Assembly: GCA_963995525.1 (NCBI GenBank)
Contig: OZ023205.1
Span: forward strand, 56,137,174-56,201,173
Direction: 5' to 3'
DNA length: 64,000 nucleotides
Source: Escarpia spicata
Lineage: Eukaryota; Annelida; Polychaeta; Sabellida; Siboglinidae
Shown here piece after piece: positions 29,030 to 40,522 of this stretch; the stretch's first letter is position 1, and every line of letters begins with the position of its first letter. The position numbers were made by a program, and so were the translations under genes. Below the pieces are notes generated by a model that worked only from the letters and a program-made list of their open reading frames with translations, had not been told where the DNA came from and searched no databases.

Positions 29030-31400
29030 TAGGCCCACACCTCGGAAAAAAACGTGGAAACGTTCACCCAGTCACCAAACGTCACATGATATATCTAATA
29101 CACCTATTCTACACGTATGCATTTGTCACGCAATAAACAAACTAAATTTACTGTTTGTTTTTCGATCAGAATGTACAAGAAATTCACTTTTTTCTTAGCC
29201 TCGATTACCCAGGCGACGTGAGGTGGCAGCACTTTTTCGCCCCTCACTACGGCCTGGAATATTAAAGCTCTGCCAATGTTACCGGTAGGAGGCTTTACCG
29301 CAAATTCGGTTAGAGACGATGATTGGCTCTCAGGCCACTATGAAACAACAAATTAACTAAGGATACACTTTTATCAGATAATACATACTATAACAACTAT
29401 TCAACAATAAATTTATATTGAAACACGTCACACACAAAATAAACCAACATTAAACTTGTTTCGTATTTTACTGCCTTTTAATCACATGTATATTCACTAG
29501 GTGGCAGGTCTCGTATTGACGTTGCCTTGTTTATGTTAGAGCAAAAACAAAAGACCAAGTGTGAATAAGCACAATATAAATATCAAACAAGGACAAATTT
29601 AACTAAACAAAGTGCAATCGATGCCGCGCGCAAAGGTCGGACTGCTAACTGTTATATGTAGTCGCCAAAGTACAACCAAAACTTGCTGATCTTGGTGACT
29701 AAGTTGGTAGCGTGTCGCGCAACTATTTTTAGGGTTCTCGGGTCGAATCCGTAGAGTACTCGAAACTGTTGTGTTCATTTAGTTTAAGATTAATTTTATT
29801 TTGTATAATACTATTTCGGGCACTATTTCATTTCGTTATCGAAGACATACATAATATATAAACATTCTGGGGGATAGACATGCTAACTGGCAGTGAGCAG
29901 TCAAAAGGCGATTATGAGCCAGACTATATTCCAAGCGAATTCACGCAGCCAGGCGAGAGTCGGTTAAGCAAGACTACTCATTTCTTAGTGTAACATTAGT
30001 TCCACAGGAAACTCTGGTAGGTGGCGCCACTTTACGGTTGATTTCAGACGTGGGGATAGATGGACATAGATCACACTTTATATTTAAATAATATTGCCAG
30101 AGCCAATAAAACACACTATATTTAATTTTTAAAAATAAGGTTATATTAAATTTAGTGTTGACAGAAGCTAAGGGTATTTATTATGCTTATCGGCTTGTGT
30201 AATTACTCCTGCGTTTTAATGTTGTTTATCAGAAGTAATTTATCATTTCTATGATGCATTACATCTATTATTTTTGTTTTAAATAATTTGTTCCAACATT
30301 TCATGAGGTCTATATTTTTCATATATGCAGTATGTTTTGGAGTACGCTTAATTTATATGGTGTAGTATGCTATCCCAGTTATATACACTAGTACATTTTT
30401 TAAATAATAATATAATTTAACATGCACAAATTGAAAAGTAATGGTCAAATGTAATATAAATAATAGCATGTGTATAATGTGTGTACATTATACGTATGTA
30501 TTTATAATCATGTGCTGCGTTGTTGCACCTTGGGCAAGTTTGTGTTGCTCCAGTTTACTCAGCTGCATGAATGAGTACCTGGCTATAGACTGTAGAACCC
30601 ATACTAAATTCAATATAATGGTATTATGATTTCACAATTAGCTAACAATAATTAAGCATAATATATTTTTGATAGCCTAATGCAAACCTAAATACACCAT
30701 TTTAGGAGTATAACCGGAATGTATCACGATGAAATCCATTAAAAGATATATTAAGATCTTTATTATAGTCTTTCATACTGCTGACATTATTTATATTAAA
30801 AACCGTTAAACCTGTTGAACCATTCAGTAACTGCATGACCATAACACCTATTCGCTACAGTTTTACAAAATTCACCTGGATATCACTGTATATATAAATC
30901 TAGCAATTATTATCAGGAAAAAAAAAATATTTTTTACAAAATAAAATGTTTGTAAAACACTAACGAATTAATATATTAATTACGACTCATAAATAACATT
31001 AAAATGCAGCAGTAATTACACAAGCCGATAATCGTAATAAATACCCTCAGCCGCTGTCAACATTAAATTTAAGATAACCGTATTTAATTAAATATCGCGT
31101 TTTTTATTGGCTCTGTTTCACAATATTATTGAAATATAAAGTGTGATCTATTCCCGTTTGAAATTAACCGTAAAGTGGTGCCACCTACGGGAGTTTCCGG
31201 TGGAACTAATGTATAATAATTATACACGAAGAAACGAGTGAATTTCTTTTACATTCTGATCGGAAAAAAACAGGAAATATATTTTGTGTTTTATTACGTG
31301 ACAAATGCATACGTGTAGTATAGGTGTACTAGAAATATCGATGAAGTTTCCTGAATGTAGGTGACCGTTTTCATGTTTTTTAAGAGGTGCGGGTCGCGTC
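29030..31400. mobile_element. Large inverted-repeat (foldback-like) element
   Basis: Left arm pieces 29030-29188 and 29993-30230 are the reverse complement of 31231-31400 and 31000-31212. The inner arms (~215 bp, beginning acattagttccac) enclose ~770 bp of AT-rich DNA without an ORF. The left arm is interrupted by a 0.8 kb insertion (29189-29970). It is likely a non-autonomous DNA transposon or MITE relative with long terminal inverted repeats. Superfamily is unknown; no clean target duplication was found. Confidence 0.7.
29189..29970. mobile_element. Insertion in the left arm of the inverted-repeat element, with pol III-like promoter
   Basis: The uninterrupted right arm shows where this DNA was added. 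Its 29470-29970 part is repeated at 32036-32570. Inside, tggtgactaagttggtagcg resembles a tRNA A box and gggtcgaatcc a B box ~45 bases further on (29690-29752). This suggests a SINE or a transposon carrying a tRNA-derived module. Confidence 0.6.
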
Positions 31401-32035
31401 TTTGCGATTCACTTATGAAAAGCTAACAGGCGCTTCTAAGCCACGCCCAGGGCGCTCATGATTGGACGTTAGAGCAAGGAGCGTTTGACACATGTGTCAC
31501 GCGCGTTTCATTTTGTTTTTCGCGGGGAGACGTCAGAGCTTGTTATATGTTAGCATGGGGCTATAAGTACACCAACTAATTTTACGAACAGGTAGGCAAG
31601 GCTATACGTACACAAACTAATTTTACGAACAGGTAGGCAGGGCCCTACGTATATGTACGTTCATCCAGATTATATTATTTAGCGTTCTATTAGACTGATA
31701 CTGATTAGGACAGTCGCGAAATCCATTAATTGTAAATGTTGTCATACTGTTATCTTAACACATTGTAAACACGAAGCAAATAGGTGCAATGTGGAACAGC
31801 AATTACCTTTGCATTTATATAATAACATTCTAGCATAAAACTAATAATTAATGAATTTGATTTTAATCGAGCTAGCATATCAGGGAAGACTCATCTCAAT
31901 ACAGTAATGCAATCGCGGTCTTCAAGCTTTATTATGAATATTTGCGAAGGGATGGGTGGAAAATTATTAGATTGTTGTTCATTTGGAAGAAAGATATATG
32001 TGGAAATATATATAAATGCTAACCAACTAGTAGTT
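31401..32035. repeat. Non-coding stretch with a 41-bp tandem duplication at 31559-31640
   Basis: Two 41-bp units (31559-31599 and 31600-31640), each reading ggctata-gtacac-aactaat and ending acgaacaggtaggca, differ at few bases. Otherwise nothing was recognised. Confidence 0.8.
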
Positions 32036-32570
32036 TAGTGCCTTTTAATCACATGCATATTCACAAGGTGGCAGCTCTCGTGGCTGTCGAAGATTCCATA
32101 TTGATGTTCATTACTTATGCTCGGGCAGAAACAAAAGAATAAATGTGAATAAGCATGATATAAATACCAAACAAGGACAAATTTAACTAAACAAAGTGCA
32201 ATCAATGTCTCGCGCAATGGTCGGACTGCTAACTAATAAATGTAGTCGCCAAAGTATAATCAAAACGTGCTGGTATCGGTGGCTAAGTCGGTAGCGTGTC
32301 GAACAGTTATTTTAAGGTATCGGTTCGAATCCTGCAAAGTACTCGAAACTTTGTGTTCATTTAGTTTAAGATTCATTTTATTTTGCATAATACTATTTCG
32401 GGCATTATTTCGTAATTTCATTTCGTTATCCAAAACATACATAACATATAGACATTCTGGGGGATAGACGTGCTAACTGGCAGTGAGCAGTCAAAACGCG
32501 ATTTTGAGCCTGACTATCTTCCTGGCGAAGTCATGCAGTCAGGTGACAGTCAGTTAAGCGAGACTAATAA
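32036..32570 (+). repeat. Second copy of the tRNA-like promoter repeat
   Basis: Matches 29470-29970. The A-box-like ggtggctaagtcggtagcg and a perfect B box ggttcgaatcc lie at ~32279-32331, spaced as in a tRNA gene. The segment does not fold as a full tRNA by eye, so I call it a SINE-like repeat rather than a tRNA gene. Confidence 0.6.
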
Positions 32571-33235
32571 TTACTCAAACACGGCACCTCCTGTCAATAC
32601 GTCACATATGACTTCATAAATTGATGACGCTTTTATTCATGAGTATATCACCGTATAGTTGTGCAACAAAAAAGAGACATTCCCTTTTTAATGAAGCATT
32701 GCTTGTACGTATTCTGTTATATGTAACCTTATTAGAAATATTTAAAATAAATATACATTCGGTTTCACGGAATGGCATTTTTCACTTAACATTTATCAAA
32801 ATATATTATACAATTTATTGTGATGATTATTACACATGTCCGCACATTATAAGTCTCTCAGTCACGCATCCAATATTATTTTACAATGTAAAAAGAAAAC
32901 CCGTATCTAATGATTGAAATGAATACGGGAGTTGAACGCACAGAATATTAGCAAGAAGTTATAAGGAATAAATTTGTCATACGTACATAATGCAATAGTT
33001 TGTAACTACTGTACAACCCACATATGGAGCAACAAACCGACGGCAGCAACCGTCATAATTACAATATTACACTTCAACTCGACCATTTAATTTCTGTTAT
33101 CGCCAATATTAGTGTTGCATGCAGCAGATAATAATCTTAACATAACTCCACAGTGGGTGACCACTCATTGTGTCGCCTAAAAAGTAAATAACTCTAAATA
33201 ACTACGTTCGGGTTTTTATTCAAATACAGTGCATT
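32571..33235. other. AT-rich non-coding stretch
   Basis: Short ORFs only (such as 32621-32917), with no recognised domain. Confidence 0.5.
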
Positions 33236-33245
33236 GGTCCACTGG

Positions 33246-33345
33246 CACCAAACTGTGCTCCATAAGTGCAAGCTGAGCTCCGTACGTGCAAACTGGGCTC
33301 CACTACTGCTACTGAGTACTAACTGTACTCCGTATGTGCTATTTG
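33246..33345. repeat. Degenerate ~20-bp tandem repeat next to the LTR
   Basis: Four to five units of the form aaactgtgctccataagtgc, each with a GCTCC or ACTCC core, end just left of the 3' LTR. Confidence 0.7.
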
Positions 33346-33348
33346 AAG

Positions 33349-33502
33349 TGATTGTTCGCTTCGATGCTACGCTAATTCACTCTTCCAGACACTCCGATTC
33401 CACGCACAAGTCAATACACAGTTGTAGGCGATTCACCAACTGGCGGTTTACTACGCATATGATACAACATAGTTCCTAGCCTAGTTATGAGGTATCACAA
33501 CA
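33349..33502 (-). repeat. 3' LTR of the Gypsy element
   Basis: 154 bp, beginning TGTTGTGATACC and ending GAACAATCA on the minus strand. It is preceded by the polypurine tract GCAGAGGGAGA at 33503-33514. Confidence 0.9.
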
Positions 33503-33644
33503 TCTCCCTCTGCGGAAAATAATAAAGAAAAAGAGTGTATCAATCAGATTGATGTGATACAAAATGAGATGTCATGTATAACAGTATGACTAAATGACTA
33601 TACTAATATGGCAATATAACACGATAAAGTTCGTTGTATACGTA

Positions 33645-34385
33645 TATATTATTACATGTCTTGTTCTGTATCACGCCCTGTATCATGCCCCGATGTACCA
33701 GTATCAGCCCGAGTCTGAAGGACGAGGGCTGATACAGGTACGAGGGGCATGATAAAGGGCGTGATACAGAACAAGACATGTAATAATAAATTTATCACAT
33801 ATCTACAACAAAAAGCTTCTTAAAATTTATTAATTCATTTAATGCGAATAATAACAGTTCAAACAATATGAGATCATATTTTAAATATTGTATGATACAT
33901 TTTGGCAACAGAAGTTCTTTTAATGAAAAACAACGTCCTTATTTCGATCCATTAACAAACTGCATGGTAACGGCTCCATTAAAAGTACAGTTCTGTATAA
34001 CAGGAAAGCGAGGGATGAAATTTGTGGGAGAAGTCGAAAGATCCATGAATGTGTCATTGGCAACACTGCTCTGTATCTGACCTCATGTCAGGAGCATGTT
34101 GCCATGACAACATGATATGTCTGTTTCTCATTGGCTTAGACACTGCTGGGGAGCCTGCTTATTGGCTCCCTGAGCAGGGCGAAACGGATCAAGACTTTTA
34201 ATTAGTGTTTCTGTATCGCCCTGTAAATCGGTTTGTATCGCCCCAGAAATCTGGGAAATGACCAATTCTCAAATGATACCTATATAAAAGCAATATTTTA
34301 TCAACCCTGAGAAAGCTTGTATCACACATGTGCTCAGTTGCATGTATTGGGCAGCTTTTGTTGTAGATGTGTGATAATAGTAATT
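33645..34385. mobile_element. Palindromic MITE-like DNA in the 3' region of the Gypsy element
   Basis: A near-perfect hairpin has ~62-bp arms (33645-33708 and 33728-33789) built from tgtatcacgccc-type words. It is followed by DNA bounded by an inverted pair, ttatcacatatctacaac near 33793 and its complement near 34360-34382. Related tgtatcgccc words recur near 34210-34250. It lies between the end of pol and the 3' LTR, so it is probably a non-autonomous insertion. Confidence 0.6.
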
Positions 34386-34421
34386 ATGAACTATAATTAT
34401 TTAATATGACACAGTCTACTG

Positions 34422-35487
34422 CTAGTCATCTTGGAACCTCGATTGCTTCCGAATCGTCCGCCCGGATCGTCTGATCGTCGGCTCAGGTAGTGGCGCATCA
34501 ACTGTGGTCGTGTCGCCAGTCGTCGGGACAGGCGGCGTCACCTGATGATCGTCCGTGTCGTCATCTCGGAAGGTCACTCGTCGCCGTGCGTGCTCTGCAG
34601 GGTCTTTCATAATGCTCCTAGGTCGATACGTGGCATGTAGCTCCCTTAGGTGCGCCCTCGTTCTGCGTAGCCTCGTGCCGTTCGGCGTCTGCACAACGTA
34701 TGACCGTGGCTCTGCGCACTGCGTCAAGATCTCGCCTGGGCACCACTGGTGAGTCTCTTTGTTAAGGATCCTCACGCGCTGTCCGGCATGCAACGGAGCG
34801 AACTCTGGACCCGCGTGTCGGTCGTGGTCGGTTATCATACGCTCTCTGCGCTGTTGTAGCTGCTCGTTGTTCAGTTGCTGGTTCTGCTGCATCAGCACCG
34901 GATGGTGACTGGGTAGTGTCGTGCGGACAGGTCGGTTGAAGAGGATTTCGCTCGGACTGGGTAAATTGCTGTCTATCGGCGTGCATCGATGTTGTTGTAG
35001 CGCGATCAACACGTCATTGCCGGTCTTGGCGCATTTCTGGATGGTCCCTTGGCCGTCCTGACCTGTTTCTCAACCAATCCGTTCGATTGAGGATATCTGG
35101 GTGATGTTGTGATGTGCTGGATGTTCCATCTCATGCACAGGTCGTCGTATGGCTTCCCTACGTACTGTGGGCCATTGTCGGTGATTATCTCCAGTGGTGG
35201 TCCAAACATGCTAAACCACTCTGCTGACATGTTGGCGATGGCAGTGCTGGTTGTCGTGTGCATCTTCTGGACGACGTAGAACTTGGAGTTATAGTCAGTG
35301 ATGAGCAGGTAGTTGTCTCCTTTGATTTGGAACATGTCACAGGCCACCTTGGTCCACGGTGTGGATGGCACATCATGAGCGATGAGAGGTTGCTGTCGAT
35401 GTTCTGGCTGGTTCTCTTGACATGCTGCACATGCTTTGATTATTGTCTCTATGTCTTTGTGGATGTTCGGCCAATATACCGACTCTC
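34422..35487 (-). pseudogene. Gypsy integrase (core and C-terminal parts, frameshifted)
   Basis: The first frame (35491-35006) holds the zinc-binding remainder (CAACQ) and the DDE core: CDMF, then ITDNGPQY, then the Glu of NGLVEKQVR. The second frame (35012-34422) continues with the C-terminal part (PSEILFNRPVRTTLP) and a basic chromatin-binding-like tail. A frameshift near 35010 separates them. The role is insertion of the cDNA copy into the genome. Because of the break it is not expected to be made as one protein. Confidence 0.88.
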
Positions 35488-36585
35488 TCATGAGTCGACG
35501 TGTCTTCTCGATACCGAGGTATGACTATGAAGTTGCTGCAGAATGTCTGACCTCAACGCCTCTGGTATGATCACCTGTCTTCCTTTGAAGATGACTCCAT
35601 CTGAAATTCCGATTTCGTCGCGGTAGGACCAGTACGGGCGAAGGTCGTGTGTCAGCTCTCTGATCGTGTCAGGCCACCCACTGTACATCACTTGCTGGAG
35701 AGCTCGCAGTGTGTGGTCTGAGGTCGACAGCTGTCGAAGCTGGACTCGTTTGTCGGTGCTGAAGTTGATTAGATCGATGTTGTGGGCGTTCTCATCGTCG
35801 TCGTCTAGCGAGATGTCATCCACTGTCACGTCTAGTGGGATCTCGGCATTCTTCTCCGGGTTGGGAAGTCTCGAGAGGACATCTGCGATGATCATCTGGC
35901 TGCCAGGTCGGTACACAAGCTGGAAGTCGTATCACTGTATCTTGATTAGGTGTCGCTGTAGACGTGGAGGTGCACTCTTTAGCAGCTTCTTGTGTATCAT
36001 CAGCAGAGGTTTGTGATCTGTTATGACGACGAACGGCTTTCCGAAGAGGTACGTGTGGAACTTTAGGATTCCATTGACGATCGCCAGTGTCTCACGTTCG
36101 ATGTTGGAATACGCCGACTGTGTTGGTGTGAGCGTCTTGGATGCGAACGCTAAGGGTCTGTTGTCCTGTAGAAGGCAGGCACCCAGCCCTTTCTGCGACG
36201 CGTCGACTTCTAGGACTGTTTCCTTCTGTGGATGGTAGTAGGACAGGCACGATTCGCTGCCGATACAGCTCTTCAGGTCGTCGTAAGTATGCTGATGGTC
36301 CTCTTGCCACACGAATGGGACGTCCTTCTTGAGGAGTGCCCTCAGAGGCGATACCTTGTCAGCGAAGTGAGGGATGTACGCCGCAAGATAATTCATCAGA
36401 CCGATGAACCGCTGAAGATCCTCCTTATCCTGTGGGGTAGGCATCTTGCGTAGGTCCTCGATCTTACTCGGATCAAGTTTGATGCCATCTTGCCCGTACA
36501 CCGACCCGAAGAAGACGATCTGGTTCGTCTTGATGATGCACTTTGTGGAGTTGAAGACAAGAGCTTCCTCTCTGGCAATGTGCAT
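35488..36585 (-). pseudogene. Gypsy reverse-transcriptase connection, RNase H and integrase N-terminus
   Basis: The frame 36585-35932 shows the end of the RT thumb (FIGLMNYLAAYIPHF) and RNase H (LEVDASQKGLGACL, ERETLAIV, VITDHKPL). It stops at 35932. The next frame (35916-35488) holds the end of RNase H (ADVLSRLP) and the HHCC region start of integrase (LHSHTSVSRRHVDS). A stop and a frameshift disrupt the polyprotein. Confidence 0.87.
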
Positions 36586-37743
36586 CAGCCGGAAGAGGTT
36601 CTTGTCGTGCTCGGCGCTGTCTCGTCCGTAGACTACAACATCGTCTGCGATGCCAACTCATCCCGGTGTCCTGGCTAAGATGCGGTCCATCGCCTGCTGG
36701 AAGAAGTCTTGGGATACGCACAGGCCAAACGGGAGCCTCTTGTAGCAGTATCCCCCGAACGGTGTTCGAAAGGTAGTCAACTCCTGACTGGCTTCGTCGA
36801 GGTGGATAGACCAATAGCCAGCCTTGGCATCCATCTTCGAAAATACCCGTGCCTCTGCGAACTCGGGGTTGAGCTCCTCTAGAGTTGGTATTTTATGTGG
36901 ACATCGCTTGAGACTGTCGTTGAGACGCTTGGGGTCGAGGCAGACTCTCAGTTAACTATCTCTCTTCACGCTCGTTGTGATGGATGAACACCAGTCTGTG
37001 TGATGCTCGATCTTCCGTATTATCCCGTCTTTCTCCATTGTGTCGAGTTCGTGTTGCAGTTTTGCCTACAGATGGATGCTGCACTTGCGTGGTGCGTCAA
37101 TCGATGGTTCCGCATCTTGTTTCAGTGTTAGATTGGCTTTGCCTTCGAAGCTGCCAATGCGGTCGAACTGCTCAGGAAACTGCTTCTTGAGGTCCTCGAT
37201 GGAGTTCACGGTCGCCCTCTGTGCGTCGCTCTCTGGAATCGATCGGTTGATGCCTAATTTCATGGAGTTGATTGTCACTATCCGCATCTGCTCGCATGAA
37301 CCCAGGCCTAGGATGGCTGGTCCCTCGACGTCAACGACGTAAAACTTGTACTTGCGCCACTGGCAGTCCTTGTATTGACATAGTATCTTCAGTGCGCCGC
37401 AACATTCTATTTCGTCGCCGTTATATGCAGTCAGCTTTGTGTTGTGTACAGGTTCTACTTTCGATCGCCACAGGTCTCCATACATCTGCTTGGCGACACG
37501 TACTGGCAGAGTGTTGCCTGACGCGCCTGTGTCGACCTTCAGCTTTAGATCGTGCACGCCCTGTATATCAGCGCAGACAATGTTCAGGTTGGCATACACC
37601 TCATCACTTGTGGTGTCTGTGTGGCTTTCTGACGCTGTGATGACGTAAAACGACTTCGCCGTCAGTGTCGTAGTCGTCTCGATCGTGTTCTGTGTTGTAC
37701 CCAGAGAGTTCGTGAATTGGCTTCGTTGATTGTCTACTGTCAC
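36586..37743 (-). pseudogene. Gypsy protease and reverse transcriptase, with in-frame stops
   Basis: The retropepsin motif VDTGASG lies near 37530 and GPAILGLG near 37320. The reverse transcriptase follows, with its catalytic ADD motif (normally YxDD; here IADD) at ~36640-36654. Three in-frame stop codons are visible, near 37065, 36953 and 36659, so no active enzyme is expected from this copy. Confidence 0.87.
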
Positions 37744-38262
37744 GTCGGCTTCGGCTCTTTAGTCTAGCTGGTCGTTTCGACTTGTACACGGCTTTCTGGG
37801 GTCGGTCGTCTGCTTTCTGCCGGTCATCTATTTTCTTTTTCCGGCAACACTTGGCCCAGTGCCCGACGACATCGCTGTATTCGCACTGCCTCGGTGGATG
37901 TGAGAGTGCACAGTTTCTGCATGTATTTCTATGCTTCACGTCGTTGATGGCCGTGTAATGTGGTCTTCTCAGGCTTTGCAGGGACTCTTTTCCAGCAGCT
38001 ATGGCCTCATATTTGCGTGCTTCCTTCAACACGTGATCCATGCTGTAGCCTTTCTCTTGGTCGAGGAGGTGCTTTTGCAGTAGTTCATGCGGAGTGCTTG
38101 CGATGATCAGCTCAATGATCCTCTCGACCAACTCGCGTTCGCCAAAGTCGCATAGGCCGCCCTTGTGGCGCGCTCTGTTGACGAATTCGTCAGTTGATTC
38201 ACGTTCATTTTGACGAAATGTCATCAACTCCATTCTATGGATTCGGAAGTTTAGTCTGACTG
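37604..38262 (-). pseudogene. Gypsy gag, C-terminal part (disrupted by the P-like element)
   Basis: It shows a capsid-type helical region (RMELMTFRQNERESTDEFV, then LLQKHLLDQ) and a nucleocapsid zinc knuckle CRNCALSHPPRQC. A second knuckle is degraded (GHWAKCC without its first Cys pair). It overlaps the protease frame by ~140 bases, a usual frameshift arrangement. The 5' end is cut by the transposon at 38271; the N-terminal part lies beyond 45093. Confidence 0.85.
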
Positions 38263-38270
38263 GCTATAAC
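38263..38270. repeat. Target-site duplication, left (GCTATAAC)
   Basis: The same 8 bases lie at 45086-45093, immediately outside the other inverted end. An 8-bp duplication is typical of P-element transposition. Confidence 0.93.
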
Positions 38271-38380
38271 CAGAGCCATTGATATATAGAGTTTGGCCAT
38301 TGAGGTTCCGATTTCTGATTGGTCGATGACTGTGGACGCCATTTTCGGTCCAACGCGTCCTCAAGGGAGAACAGGATGCA

Positions 38381-38536
38381 ATGCCGTGTTGTTCTGCTTG
38401 GGGATGCTCTAATCGTAGCGAAACTGGTGTACGCTTATTCGGGTTTCCTTTCAATCAAAGCAGGAGGAACGTATGGGAAGCGAAATTTAAACGGGAAGGT
38501 TGGATACCAAAGCCAGGGGGCTCAAAACTGTGCGAG
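38381..38536 (+). CDS. THAP-domain first exon of the P-like transposase
   Basis: Starting at ATG 38381 the frame reads MPCCSAWGCSNRSETG, then GFPFNQSRRNVWEAKF, then KLCE: the N-terminal half of a C2CH THAP DNA-binding zinc finger. The next exon supplies AHFEHDQFE, so joining after the GAG codon at 38534-38536 gives the expected Cys-x2-His. The bases after that point are ATAGGT, not GTAGGT, so the required splice donor appears lost by one substitution. The nearby GT at 38541 would shift the frame to a stop. Family role: binding the transposon ends. Confidence 0.8.
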
Positions 38537-38589
38537 ATAGGTGGCGATATTCAAGGTTAATCATGCAATAGTAGTGGTTCGCAATTTTG

Positions 38590-39537
38590 CCGTACGCAAT
38601 AGGAAAAGCTCGTTTAAAGAAAAAGCGGTGGCAAACGTTTCCATGCGATATTCATATTCTAGATCTCTAGCGTACGTAATATCTTCCCTGGTAAACACTG
38701 AACTAAAATACTCATTCAGGTCTTCTGCCATTAAGAATCCCTCTGATATTGTATTTCCAGCACTATCTTCTAGAGGACCGACCTTATCCTGAACTTTCTG
38801 TTTGCTTCGAATATACGCATAAAAACTCTTACTGTCATGTTTTATATTACTAGCTAATTTTTTTTCATAGCTTCTCTTTGAATTTCTAATTTCAGCTGTA
38901 GCTTGATTACGTGCTTCTTTATAAATGTTGTAGTCTTCATCCTTTCCAGTACATCTATATGACTTCCACATCATTTGTTTATACTTAATTTTTCTAATGG
39001 CTTCTTTTGATAAGTGTTTCTTTTTAGACCGTTTCCCTTGTTTTTTGAAAGGTACAAATTTATCGACTATGCACTTAATTTCACTATTTAAGATATTCCA
39101 GCATTCTGTTGCTGTCTTATTTTTCAGTGTGTTATTCCAGTCTATCTTTGCTAAATATTTCCTCATGTCCTTATACCTTCCTTTGTGGAAATTTCTCCTA
39201 TACTGCTTTTTACTATTCCTTTCTGATTTTACTTTGATGGTAAAATGTATCTGGTTGTGATCACTACTCCCCAGTGGCTCATATATCTTGACATTGTCAA
39301 CTAATTCTTTCTGTGAGGACAAAACTATGTCTAACACATTCTCACCCCTGGTTGGTTCTAGCACATGTTGAGAAAGGAAATTATCTAGTACTAAAACTAA
39401 AAACTTGTGGTCCTCACTTCCCATACTCTGTAGAGATTTCCATTGTATATGCCCATGGTTAAAGTCCCCCATAATAATACAGTCCCGTTTGCTTACTTCC
39501 CTTATAGCGTTTTGTATTTTTTCATTAAAGCGCCATT
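38590..39537 (-). pseudogene. LINE fragment (endonuclease C-terminus and linker), truncated at both ends
   Basis: Minus-strand frame with endonuclease motifs MGDFNHGHIQW, LDIVLSS and LGSSDHNQIHF, then the charged linker typical of CR1/Jockey-type ORF2 (FYAYIRSKQK, DLNEYFSSVFT), ending before the reverse transcriptase. The frame continues upstream of the ATG at 39472 to about 39537. It lies antisense in intron 1 of the P-like transposase gene. Losing both ends is unusual for a simple 5'-truncated LINE insertion. Confidence 0.85.
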
Positions 39538-40281
39538 AGTTGCGTTATATATATATAGTATACGATAATAATTTTGGTAGGTGCGCAACGTTTTTTTAAT
39601 TTATGCCACTTATGATTAAAATTGTCCATGTTGTATTATTAAGCAGTTATGTCTTATGACATATGCTATAGGCCCGGCCCTGTTTTTTATTAACCTGATT
39701 ATGGATAGATGAGTTTGGTAAAAAAAGCAAGTTGTTTTTCGGCTTTGCTGTTTGATTCAGTGCCAATGGCAATGGTAAATATAGGAGGCTAGCGCGAGAT
39801 CCAGGAATATATATTTTTTTAATGCTGCGACTTAGCTTGTTTAACTACCTGTCTAAGGCTAAGCATGCCAGTCTTAACTATTCAGCATTTATTTAAGCGT
39901 TTACTGATCCCATAATGGTATTATTATAATTATGGCTTGAATGGGCTATGTCTGCTTTTGCAGGTTGTGGCTATTTTTGCTATGGTTATGTAAATATGCA
40001 ATTTTAGCAAAATTTGGAAGAAATTATTGCATATGAGATACACTTGCAGATTAATTAACTATTATGTAATCGGTTGATCAATTTAAGTGATTTACTAAAA
40101 GTAGATGAGTTGTTTTGAATGATATATTTATGATGATTGACCACCACTGCAAGTAATTGCTATACATCATATTACATGGTTAGAAAACATATTTTTGGCA
40201 AAGTCCAAATGCAATAAATGTGTAAATATCAAAGTACTTTCCTGGCATGATTATTACAAATAATCATTTATTTAATTTCAG

Positions 40282-40522
40282 GCTCATTTTGAACACGACC
40301 AATTTGAAACACATCGTGTTGATGGAAAATGCAAACTGAAGCCAAACGCAATGCCAACAATCTTCAGTCATCAACCAGCACCAAAGAGGCGCAAACTCCC
40401 CAGATATCATCCTGCTGCTGCTGCTGCTGCTGCCACCAAATCTCCCTGTCTGTCTTCGTCAGATCATCCATATTGTGCAGGTCCCCAGACAACTCCGCCA
40501 AAGGTGGATGACGAAAGTGAAA
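40282..40522 (+). CDS. Second exon of the P-like transposase (end of THAP domain)
   Basis: Acceptor ttaatttcag; the frame reads AHFEHDQFETHRVDGKCKLK, then PNAMPTIF, the conserved end of THAP domains. A Lys/Arg patch and a seven-Ala tract coded by a CTG/GCTGCT run (~40412-40432) follow. Donor gtaagt begins at 40523; phase 1 matches the next exon. Confidence 0.88.

Noticed and set aside
32279..32331. tRNA gene
   Set aside because: A and B boxes fit, but acceptor and anticodon stems cannot be drawn by eye; treated as a SINE-like repeat.
34422..38262. Endogenous retrovirus with an envelope gene
   Set aside because: Only gag, protease, reverse transcriptase, RNase H and integrase are found; between integrase and the 3' LTR there is palindromic DNA and no envelope-like ORF, so it is a Gypsy retrotransposon.
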